DNA of 64,000 bases from Polytrichum commune (Eukaryota; Streptophyta; Polytrichopsida; Polytrichales; Polytrichaceae): the NCBI GenBank assembly GCA_950295325.1, contig OX485804.1, positions 29,824,001 to 29,888,000 on the forward strand. The letters are read 5' to 3'. Below, one piece after another: positions 44,735-55,174 of the stretch. The position numbers and the translations under genes are program-made. Positions within the stretch are counted from its first letter, which is position 1, and each line of letters starts with the position of its first letter. Under the pieces are notes generated by a model. The model was not told the DNA's origin. It saw only the letters and a program-made list of their open reading frames with translations, and made no database searches.

Positions 44735-45157
44735 TCTCACTTCACACTATGTTTGAGGACCTGGCCCCACACAAAACGGGCAGCCCAACACCCATGGTAC
44801 GGCCTTTGGATGAAAGTCAAAGGCCCTCACCATTTCATGGTCACGGCTCTTGGCTCGTGTGTGAAGTGGCCCTAACATGAAACTAGGAGACCATGATACT
44901 CTAAAATCCTCACAATAGTTGATTTATTCTATTTTATCCTGCGTGAGGACCCCGCGTGAATGAAAATTTATCGAAATAGCATTTGGTTGGTGGCCCGGTC
45001 CCGTATGGCTTGACACGACAGTTGAGTGAGGGCCCATGACGAGCCTACATGATGTTGGAGTTTGAGGTGTGTTGGGACGGACGGCCTTTGGACACTTTTC
45101 TTTTGGGCTCTCACAATTTCATGGTCACGGCTCGTGGCTCGTGTGTGACGTGGGCCT

Positions 45158-46531
45158 TATTTAAGTCCACCCTCTGCCATTTGCTGGTGCCCCGGCCCCG
45201 GCCTCGGCCCTTTTTCTTTGACTGCCACCTTTGTGCGTATGTGCTCTTTGAGGGTATGTGTCCAGAACAACCAGGACGCCGAGGAGCTCTAGGGTTGCAC
45301 CTCTGCGACTCACACTCGCTCTGCCTTTCCTTCCCTCGTCCGCTTTCAAGGTTTCACCAAACAAGTAAGTAAGTAACGAGGGAGTGAGAGAGAAAAGCGA
45401 GAAAGGGCAAGCGAGCGAGCGTAAGAAGAAGAAGAAGCTTCATTAGTAGGGAACGAGGAGGAGGAATTGCTTGCTTGCGTTGCGTTACGCCATTTGCTCC
45501 GGCTTCCGCGCGCATCATCCTCAACCTCATATATTGCGGGTTTCAAAAACTTCATTAATGTAACATGATCTCCGCTTTTTAGGCTTTTGTACCTTTTTCA
45601 TCCTCATCGCTGTTTGCTGGCAGGCAAGCGAGGGAGGGGGGGAGGCTCGACGGTGACCAGCTGCCTTCGCCATCACACCCTCATCCATCATCACTTGTGT
45701 TTGAAGCGGGGTTTCCGTGTGGCCAATGGTGCGCTGCTCGTCATCTCTCTCTGGCTCCTCTCCTCTCTTTCTGTTGCAGCAGCCTGTGCTCTCTGCATGT
45801 GGCTCCGGACTTCCAGACACCTAATAGCTTAACTTAACTAAAACTTAAGTAGCCATTTTGTTAGGGCCCGGCTATCGAGGTGGTGGAGGCGGAGGGGAGG
45901 CTGCCTGGGGTTGGTGGTTGGATAGCTCTGTCTTTGGTGCGGCGCATCTCGACACAACTGTGTGGCAGCAACCGACGTGAGCCTCGTGAGGAGAAGTCTT
46001 GGTTCCTTTGTGCGAGGGTGACACGTTTGCTGTCGTGTGGTGTCGCACTCTGAGTGTGGAGCTAAGGGATTTGCTTAAGTGGTTTCTCGCCTCTCTTTCT
46101 TTTTTTCTCCTCTTTTTCCTGCCGTACCACCATTCCTGTCCTGGCGATGGATGGCTGGCTCGCTCTCCAGATGCGATGTAATGCGACATGAGCCCTTCAT
46201 TTGGAGCGATCTGTTGGTGTGAATTGCGTCGCAATTCACGTGGACATTTCGTTGCGGCAAGCAATCGAGGAGGCGTTCCTGCGACTGTGCACATCCAGTC
46301 TGAAGGAGGAGCTCTTTAAGCTGCTGGCTGGCTTTGGTGAGACGGGATTTGAGCGTCTTTTGCGGACATATTGGGGATTTGAATATGGTTGAGCCTGTTA
46401 CCAGTACACTCGAGTGAGTGAGTGGGAGAATGTGGATATAGGAGGGGGCAAGGTTGACAGGTGGATTGGGGTTTCCATGAAGGTGATGTACAAGGAAGGG
46501 ATATTATACATGGCCTGAGAATTGGAATAGG
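45158..46531 (+). promoter_or_regulatory. Promoter and leader of the cyclin gene
   Basis: This GC-richer stretch lies directly right of the Harbinger terminus. A TATA-like TTATTTAAG sits at 45158-45166, immediately next to the element. Overlapping GTAAGT donors occur at 45365 and 45369, and a possible acceptor ends in GCTGGCAG at 45623, so a leader intron is possible. A GAAGAAGAAG run lies near 45424-45436. Frames of 60-140 codons on either strand show no domain and start poorly. No gene is called. Confidence 0.4.
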
Positions 46532-48263
46532 ATGCCGCCAGCTTACACAGGGACGGGGTTTCTGGGAGAAAATGAGAGTAGTACAAGGGAAAATGGCGCG
46601 CTCAGCCTAGACACATTGCAGATTCAGTCAACCGGCAGCTACGGCAAGAGCATGACTAAAGGCTCGTCGTCGAAGGCCTCTTCAATCACTTATGACGGTC
46701 CCGACTTAGACGAAGGCGGTAGTACCCCGGAAAGGGAGGTCCCAAAGGTTCTCACCGTCCTGGCTTCAGTGCTTGAGCGCCTTGTCTCTAGGAATGAGCA
46801 ATTCGCTAGTACACCCTCCCAGCCTGGCGTATTCAACCCCAAGAAGCTCACAATCTTCCATGGTCTCAGAGCTCCCAGCATCAGCATTGCTAAGTACTTG
46901 GAGCGCATCTTCAAATATACAAGCTGCAGCCCATCCTGCTTTGTCGTTGGCTATGTTTTTATTGATCGTCTCATCCACCGGCAACCAGATTTGCTCGTTA
47001 CTTCACTCAACGTGCACCGGTTGCTTGTGACCAGCGTCATGGTGGCCACAAAAATGCTGGATGACGTGTAAGTTTAGCTTTCTCAGAGGATGATTCACTT
47101 ATAATGAATGCGCATGACAAACTGACCGGGGAGGATGGGTGGATCGATTGTATCTGTTGGGTCGGAACTTTGTGGTGTTTTCTTGTAGTAACTTCTCCGC
47201 ATTTGCTCTCCCTGAGTTTTTCCGTTCTATGAAGTCTGTATGGACTGTCTGTATCCTGGGTTTAGGAGCTGCAATCTAATTATTCTCGGAAGCTCTCAAA
47301 TTACACCGAGATCTCCACTTCCAGTTAGTGCAATTACTTTGCAACTGAAATACGATAGATATGTGTCCTGTGAACCCATTCTCTGAGCGTAACATCCTAC
47401 CATATCTTGAAATTGAACTGGATGCAATCTACGTAGTTCTTCTCGTGCACATGTGCTCAGTTTCCCGGATCTACTGAGGACCAATGACTACATGTTCAAT
47501 GCTTTTACACTCGTTTTCTAATGTTAAAGTTAGGATTCGAATCTTTCTCTACAGCACTACACTTGATGTCGATTCTTGGGACTCATCTCGGCTTTGGCCG
47601 TCGCTAGAGCATTGCTCTTAATGGGTTTCCCTCCTTAACGTCAAATCAGTGGTTCCAAATTGGTTAGTGTCTGGTCAACCCAAACCAGGAAATCACCGAG
47701 AGAAGATGTTCTTTGTCTTGAATGGTGTTTGAGGGAGCTTTTTCGATGATGTGGATATACAACTTCAACTTCTTGCGAGTCAGTATGGCGATATATAAAT
47801 GCAGTTCTTCTACCATTATAACCAAATTTATTGTCCAATAATATACTGTTTCCTGATTGCTGCTGAGAAGCTTACTCGTTGCGTATGTCTGGCCTGCAGG
47901 CACTTCAACAATGCCTTCTTCGCAAGGGTTGGAGGGGTGAGTGTCCTTGAGTTGAATCGGTTGGAGCTCGAATTTTTGTTCCGCCTAGATTTTAGGTTAT
48001 CGGTGACCATTAGTGTGTTTGAGAGCTACTGCTCCTATCTTGAAAAAGAGGTCATGACCTTTGAAAAGAAAACAGAGCGGGTAGATCGCAGTCTGCCTAC
48101 ATTTGGTAGTGCTCCTCCTACTCCAGGGGAACTTTCACCTAGGTTCAAGAAGAGGGTATCCCCTGGACTTCATAAGTCTCAAATCAACACATCTCAACTT
48201 TCCTTGCAGTATCAGCGGTCGATTGCCAATATGATCGCTGGAGATTCTCCCCCTAGTCGCTAA
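46532..48263 (+). CDS. CYCP: P/U-type cyclin (CYCP, Pho80-like), two exons, complete
   Basis: Exons 46532-47067 and 47900-48263 sum to 900 nt, giving 299 aa plus TAA. The join is GT-AG, and the codon split across it gives ...KMLDDV-HFNNAFFARVGG. The N-terminus is Ser/Gly-rich with VPKVLTVLASVLERLVSRNE at about 70-90. The cyclin box spans about 108-230: FHGLRAPSISIAKYLERIFKY, SCFVVGYVFIDRL, LNVHRLLVTSVMVATK, VSVLELNRLELEFLFRLDF and FESYCSYLE. This is the compact plant P/U cyclin pattern, related to yeast Pho80. These cyclins bind A-type CDKs and have been linked to proliferation and phosphate or sugar signalling. The C-terminus is Ser/Pro-rich (TPGELSPRFKKR), with possible CDK sites. The ATG at 46532 is the first that gives the full conserved N-terminus. 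Confidence 0.93.
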
Positions 48264-48486
48264 GTCTCTAGGCGTTGCAGGACTTTTTTGTATTTTTCTT
48301 CCACTATAAAGACTGATGAGGCTAGCATATTCAAGTTTGAGAGCCATTGCCTAATAGATTTGACGACATGCTATGTGTCATCCTTCACCAGCTCAGTTGT
48401 AATCTATCTTCCTTCCAGGATGAAAGATAAGTGAGTGAGAGCATCAGGATTAGAGGTTTATAAAAGGCTTCACAAGGTTTCTATGA

Positions 48487-49689
48487 CACGGGGAACAATG
48501 TTCGTCACTGAGGACGCAACAGAGCTGCAATACTAGGGTTGGGTATCCAGGCTTTATGTAACGTGGTTTCTTAGTGGACAAGACTTCTGCAGATGTAATG
48601 AATGGCTGGGTCTTCCACACCTGGGCATGGGTTTCTGAAAATCAAAATCAAGGTGGTTGGGATTTTGGGATTTCCTTCGTCCAGCTGAATGGAGGTTTTG
48701 GGTGCCCTGGAGGGTGTGGGGAAGTGAATGGCGTTGGTGTGGAAATTATGCCCATATCTGGAGATGCTTGCTTTTCTCGGGCAGTCTATGAGACTTTCTA
48801 TTTGTTTCATCCCGAGTTCCTTTGGTTTTCTGAAGAGAGAACAAGGTGCATTGATCTTCTGACGTAGACAACCAGGAGGTGTTTCATATATACCTCTACA
48901 CAGGCTGAGCTAGATGGTGACCTTCAATTGAAGAGGAAGGTGCCTATTCCTCTTGGGGCAGCTGAAATAGCTGTAGTTAGCATCAGAAGCTGGTGGAGGG
49001 AGAAATCGCAGGATGTAAGATACCCGTAGTGGGAATAGGTGAGTTATAGAGCAGATTCTAGAGGCTGGCACATTTTGGGCTACAAGCTGTGGCTTTATGC
49101 TTCCAGTTCAGACTTACTGGTGGGATATGGTGGGTCTGAGGATCAATTCCTAGGTGCTTTGCTACTTGAGGAAGAGATATGAGACCAAATTGCGGCAGGA
49201 GTTGATATTACTAAAATATATTCTACCAACCCAGTTGAGTACCAATATTGCTTATGCACGGGAGGAGATTTGGGTGACTGCTTCAAAGGCCTTCCTTCAA
49301 TGGCAATTTGGGTTGGCCTGACCAGCAGGAATCTACTCTTTTTGTGGATGTTGCTCCAGTCAGGAGAGTTGTGCTTTGCAGGAGGAGATGGCACCCAGAA
49401 TAGGAATTATGTGTTACACCCTCGAGGCCTGCTGATATGGCCTGTGGTTGGCAGTGCTGTGGGAGAAGTATATTGTTTTACCTTTGAGGGCCAGGGGTGT
49501 AGTCGAATTTATGGGAGTTGTATTGACCTAAAAGCACAGGCAGAAAGTAAGATGGTTGTACTTCTCAAATATGGTAGGCATAATCTTGTTGGTTGCTTTT
49601 CCAAACCTCAAGATAGGGGCCAGCTAGGAAACGGCTGCCTTTTAACATGTATATTCAATGCTCTCACGTCTTTAATTCATGCTCATTAG
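48487..49689 (+). pseudogene. Unrecognised, largely open reading frame downstream of the cyclin
   Basis: A single frame (codons starting at positions 1 modulo 3) runs about 1.2 kb with only five internal stops: TAA 48559, TAG 48865, TAG 49027, TAG 49036 and a TGA near 49180. Roughly 19 would be expected by chance. Stretches include GWDFGISFVQLNGGFGCPGG, MPISGDACFSRAVYETFYLF, GDCFKGLPSMAIWVGLTSRN and PVVGSAVGEVYCFTFEG. I recognise no family. It may be a decayed gene or element that once read on the plus strand, or could lie in the cyclin 3' region. There is no plausible start or end, so it is listed as a candidate pseudogene only. Confidence 0.35.
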
Positions 49690-50620
49690 ATTTCTAAGGT
49701 CATCCATGTGCATCAGGCTATTTTCATTTTATTTTTTTCCTGTGAGCTTGTTATGAAATGTGAGCAGGCTTTGGCATTGTGTAGTGTGGGAGTGCTCCTG
49801 GTACCCTGTGTGTTTGACCTTTGTTTCATCCCGTGTAAGATTTTTATTTCTCTTCATCGTTGTAACAATTCATGGAGTCCACACATTGTTTAGGTTTGTG
49901 AGAATGTTGTTGAGCTTTCGAAGTTAGTGGGTATTTGACACTACTTTTGTACAGTCTTGTTGGCAGTTTGGTGGGCAGAGCAATTGCTACTGTAACTCGT
50001 CGCAAGAGTATTAAGAATCTATCTCTTGTGGGCCGTACCTTCATTGGTCTCGAGAAATTACATTGCGTTTCCCTTTATTTCAACCCTTCAATAATATCTC
50101 CAGTACCATGAACAGGCTTCTAATTGTGGAAGTTTGGAACATTAATGTTGAAAGTGAGGATCTGTTAGCTGGATTGAGGACTCTTGAGTGCTTCCCAATC
50201 TTGAATTTGAACCATGATCTCTGAATAGATAACCTTTCATATGTCCAAGAGGTCCATTGTGGGGCCTTCATCTTTGCAAATCACTTAAAACTCAATGGCA
50301 CAGCTTTGAGTACTTACCATCACAGAGTACACTTCTCACTTATTCCACCACGTTAATTTTATTTTAAAGAAATCCATGTGGAATTACTCACAAGTTATAA
50401 CCAATGAGAGATGTACAAGTGGCCAATTTAAGGAGCCCATTGAGGTACATTTAAGATAGAACAATTTGTCAACAATATAAAATTTATGTAAGTAACCAAT
50501 CCTCCTCCATCTTACCCTGGGTGATTGCAAGTGATGTTGAGCTGGATTGATAAGAACTGCTTCTGGACAACTATTGTGGGCTTATCAAGTTGCCGCAGGA
50601 CTTCTATCTATGCATTTGAG
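49690..50620. other. Intergenic DNA
   Basis: Nothing recognisable is present. Composition becomes AT-rich. Confidence 0.35.
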
Positions 50621-53600
50621 TCTTCCCACTAGGGTGCATCCAAGAAACTTGGGGTCCAAACATCCAAACACCCTTAATGGACCTTAGTTTCAGACTCTAA
50701 GATTGGATCCAACCTTGAAGGTTGGTTTCTCAAAATAGAGGTATAAGCATTTTATGGAGTGAGCACATATGGGATTTGGCAGGAGAGTGATAATAGACTA
50801 TCGTCACTTCATTTTTTTCTTGTACCTTGGCCTTAGGACCTTACGGTAAACTCCTTGAGTCTAACTTTTGTTCTTGACCAATGAATTGAATATGATTTCA
50901 AGTCTCAAAATGTCGAAAGGCTTATGGGAGTAAAAAGTACATGAAGATGGTGCCAAACTTGCTAATTCCATGGAGTAACCTAGTGCATTAGCTTTCATGA
51001 TATAGAGGCTAATATCGATTTAAACTAGGAAAAAAACTTGTCCATACCATCCATCTCTTGCAACTCATGACAAGAAAATGCATAAATAGATCTTTATGGT
51101 CATCAATCAGAGGTTGTTGGTTGCCAATTCTCCCAAATTTGCAACCAAAAACCTTCAGTTGACAATTAAACTGAAATGTGTGGCCCACACACATCCTCTA
51201 TTCTTCTACGGCAAAATGCAACTCAAGATAAGATGGACTAAATGTTACATGGGGTTTTTGATGGTCATGGTGTTCCATGTCCATCGGATCCTTTAGACAA
51301 CAAGAAATATTTGTTGCACACAAGTGTACCTACCAATGCTCGGGGAAAACCGGCGGTTAGTTACAGATGCACCGGTTGAATTTGAGAAATGACCAGTTGA
51401 AATTCAAGACTTCATGAAAATTACCAATCATTTTAGAATAATCTATAGAATATACTCCAAATGAATAAAGCAAAACTGGAAGATGTCAAACATGTAACCA
51501 TTTGGATTTAGAATCACTAGGATCTTGATCGACTATGCCCAAAAACTTCCCGGGCACTGGCACCATCCCTTCCATCCATGGGCATATATAATGGGTGTCT
51601 GGAACTAAAAGCTAACAAACTAAAGTTCCATGGTCCTCGACAATCGACACTACACCAAAAAAATAAAAAAATAAAAAAATAAGTTATGGAGACATTGGGA
51701 CTAACAACTCGGACACTTTGACTCAAAAGACGACATTAAAATCCTTAATTGTGCTGTGGCATCTCGCGGATATTCATACGGATATTGAGGGATCTTCGTG
51801 TCAGTCAGTCGGCATCCATAGCCTGACCCAAGGAAACAGACACGCAAAGAGAAATCTGGAGGAGTACTTTAGAGCTGGGTTTACACCAGTGTTGGATTGC
51901 TATCATCCTTTTTTTATACCATTCGGGTGTCTATATATATAATGAGGATTTCACACTTTTTGATACGATTCGGGTCTCTATACTATGCAAGAACTTTCAT
52001 ACCCAGTCAAAATCATCCTAGTATAGACATGGTTTAGAATGCTATGGATCCAAGTAATAACTTGGGTATACAAAGATTTTCTCACTTTGACATACCTGCC
52101 AATTATCAATACTTGATTGGTATTACAAGTTTGATACCCACAAGTAGGTTTGTTGATATTAATATTGATGTTGATTGTTGATATCGTGCATTCGGACATG
52201 TTTACTCCAATCTAACATTGGTCTACACCAGGGTCCAAGACCAAAGAAACTACAAATTGAAACGATAATTTTGGCCGAGAGCAAACATATGGACCCAAAG
52301 GAGGTTACACTAAGTTAGGACTTGGGTCGAACACATGGACAACTGAAGTGGCTCTAATGTGGTACAATTTTCCCACCAAATTGGTCGGTCTCAAACTCGA
52401 GAAATTATCCCTCCTAGTTGGAGGAATCGATCTTTGACATTGGGTCCAATCTCAAGTTCAATAATAAGGTCCGTTGAAGGTGTTATGGATCCCAAGCATC
52501 TTGGACTAGGATTTTGAACTGGCTTAGATTGCACCTCTCTAATACAAAATCATTATTTGAATTCACCTTCGTAATTATATCATGTGGGGACTTCCTGATC
52601 AAGTAAGAAGAAAAACAACAACTACGGTCTCTAGAGGAGGCCGGAGTGAATAAAGTGTCTCTTCGTAGAACATCCTGGGCCATGTCCAAGGGCAATGGCA
52701 TTAGATGTAAAACTACTTTACTCTTTGCAGGCAGTATACATTATATTTAGTAATTACTAACCACTACCGGTAGCCAGTAGCATGGCACTACTCCAGGGGG
52801 CAAGATATAGCGGGTTGTAGGTTGATTTGTTTATTTATGTTATATGTGATAGATTGTCAGTTCTCTAGTCTTCGTTTATGAACTAGTACTAAGTGTGCAT
52901 ATTGTGTGATGATTATGTTAATTTATTTAAATGTACTCCTGATTTTCATGACATGGAGTTTAAGTAGACACCCTAATCAAGTAGACACCATTATCACTTG
53001 GTTTTAGCTCCAAACATGGAAGAAAGCTTATATATGCACCTTACCCTAAACCCCAAACAAGGAAGAAAGCCTGGTTATGCTGCCTTCGATGCAAAATCCA
53101 AGTACAAATTAGACTCCAAATATATTCAAACCCAAATAACAAGACTTTGTGGGTATCTTGGGCTACTAGGCGTTTTCTTCATTTGATGTCCACTCTTTCC
53201 AATACAAAACGACCCATTTATTCAACTTAAAACTGAAGATGTATTTAAGAAAAACCATTTAAGCACACCCTAATCAAATCAACGACCATCTTCACTTCCT
53301 TAGAACTCAAAACAAGAAAGAAACCCTACATACCCACTTCCAATGCAAAACCAAGGTAAATATTCAACTCAACCCAAGCTTAAACTTTACAAGTGGTTCT
53401 TATAGTCAACATTCGAAATCAACATAGGAATCACTACCAAACTTTGTTTTAGTAAAATAAATCGTCCTCTCCCCCCCCCCCCCCCAAATGCGCAACTCTC
53501 TTATGCCTTACAATTGCACCTCATTCCAATGAGACTTTAGGGTCCCCAAAAAACTATGTCAAATCCTTCCTCCCATACCCCTCAAAATAGACAAAATAAG

Positions 53601-54840
53601 AATTCAAACACATATCCTAAGTTATTCACATGCTCAAAAAACGAGTTGCAAAGGCTTAGGGTGGGTGTCCATAGGGCTCCATGTCTATGAAAGTTGGGGT
53701 CTAAAACACCCCTTTGTGGACCTTGCTCTTGGACTCCTCACCTAATGGACCCACACTCATAGATTGGTTTCTCAAATTGGGTGAAGTGCTTTCTTGAGAT
53801 CAAGATTGACAAGACTTGGTAGTCCCTTTGTTTTCTCACACTTTGGACCAGATCCTAGTGCAAACACCTCGGATCCACATTTTATTTGTTAATCTTTTGT
53901 CTCTCAAGTAGTAGTATCACTTGGGTTTGAAATTCCCATGGTCTTGGAACCTAGTGTAAACCCATCCTACATTAGGGTGCATACCAAAGAAACTCCGAAA
54001 TGAGCCATCTTATTGGTTGAGAGCATGACCTTGGACATGAGGAATTTACACAAGGGTTTGGGTTGAAGGTAAGAATAACTAAAGTGGCGCTAATGTGACA
54101 TCACTTTTTCTGCCAAATATCAACGGTCCTCACACTCCTCCTTTGAGAAAAGTACCTTCAAATCTTGAGTCTGGAAGTAAGGTCCAAGGAGGGGTGTTTT
54201 ACACTTCATGTTTCTTAAGCCCGGAACCTAATGTAAACCCGCCCTTGAGACATGTTTACATAAGGGTTAGTGGTTGAGAAAGTAGGGATCCAAACACACT
54301 CCCTTAATGGACCTTGTATGCGGACTACGTATTGGACCCAAACTTGAAGATTAATTTCTTAAACTAAGAGGGAGTATTTAACAAATGTTTGAGAAACTTT
54401 GGACAAACCACTTGTCCAAAAATAATAATGGACGTACACTTGTGAGGACAAAAACATCAAATGACAACAACAAAAACAACAATACGACAACCACAACTTT
54501 GAATGTTTACATTTTATGTTCACCAATCACCACGTTTGTGTAGTTTTTCGATCTAGTGTACGTCATATCGGCGCTTGGAATTGTCCAAATTTCATGCATG
54601 AACCCAAATATACTTAAATCCTAGTTAATTTTCTTGAGTTTGGACCAACAAAAAATGCAAAATGTGAAAAAAAAGAAGTGATGCCACAATGCCACTTCAC
54701 TTTATCATGCCTTGGACCTGGACTCGAACCCTCGTATAAACTCCTTGGGTTCATAAATTTTCTCTCAACCAAAGGGATCGCTCAAATGTGGATTTTCTTT
54801 GGCCTTGGACCCTAGTATAAACCCACCCCTACTTTAGCAA
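50621..54840. repeat. Dispersed copies of an unidentified repeat family
   Basis: Blocks recur: 'ccaaacacccttaatggacctt...gattggatccaa..ttgaaggtt.gtttct.aaa' near 50650-50745, 53695-53800 and 54285-54370; 'aagtggc.ctaatgtg.ca' followed by 'ggtc.tcacact' near 52345 and 54080; 'gggt.ca.accaaagaaactac.aaatga' near 52232 and 53977; and 'ccttggaccctagt.taaaccca' near 53942, 54225 and 54813. A ~307-bp block also appears twice in tandem at about 52965 and 53272 ('gaagaaagc', 'atgcaaaaccaag'). No coding domain. A C run lies at about 53470-53486. The unit boundaries are unresolved. Confidence 0.5.
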
Positions 54841-55174
54841 TGTTATGCACATGTCCTATGTTATGTGCGCTTTGGTTTGCGGGCGGACGGGGCAAGGTAG
54901 GAAAGCCCGTTTGCGCGGGTGGGCAGGCTACAGGGAAAAACCCCTGCGTAGACGGGCAGAGGGCTGCGGGCAGTGAGGGAAAAGACTGTCTGTGGGTGCA
55001 GCTTAGGGACGAAGGACGGCGCCGCACGCTCTAGAGCACAAAACAAACACACACCGCGGATTGTCGCACACACTCACTTCCCATTGCAAGCAATCCGAGG
55101 AAGGGAAGGGAAGGGAAGGGAAGGGAAGGAAGGTAGTTAGCGACAGGAAGTGGAAGAGGAGCCTCCGAGGAGCA
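54841..55174 (+). promoter_or_regulatory. Leader region of the CTP synthase gene with (GGGAA)n
   Basis: This is GC-rich sequence immediately upstream of the CTP synthase ATG. A purine-rich pentanucleotide run, (GGGAA)n, occupies about 55096-55130. Such purine runs are common in plant 5'UTRs and core promoters. A TATA box is not evident. Confidence 0.5.

Larger units (their letters stand above)
41471..44872. mobile_element. Inner PIF/Harbinger transposon, about 3.4 kb, TAA target duplication
   Basis: The left terminus GGGCCACTCAACACACAAGG starts at 41471 and the right terminus GGCTCGTGTGTGAAGTGGCCC ends at 44872. TAA lies on both sides (41468-41470 and 44873-44875), as expected for PIF/Harbinger. 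Inside are the two canonical genes, convergent: a Myb/trihelix-like protein (+) and a DDE_Tnp_4 transposase (-). Their stop codons abut at 43189/43190. Confidence 0.8.
41241..45157. mobile_element. Outer Harbinger-type element (related copy hosting a nested insertion)
   Basis: The outer left terminus GGGCCACCCGACGCACGAG starts at 41241 and the outer right terminus CTCGTGTGTGACGTGGGCC ends at 45157. Both are flanked by TTATTTAA (41233-41240 and 45158-45165). The outer left arm resembles the inner left arm, sharing CTCTCATTGGT-x-GAAAAGGCGGA, and the outer right arm resembles the inner right arm. Removing the inner element leaves a ~510-bp element of the same family, so the autonomous copy probably inserted into a MITE of its own family. 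PIF/Harbinger duplications are normally 3 bp (TTA/TAA), so the 8-bp match may be partly coincidental. Confidence 0.55.

Noticed and set aside
46201-46392. 63-codon frame upstream of the cyclin
   Set aside because: It starts at TTG and contains no ATG, so it cannot be called as a uORF or gene.
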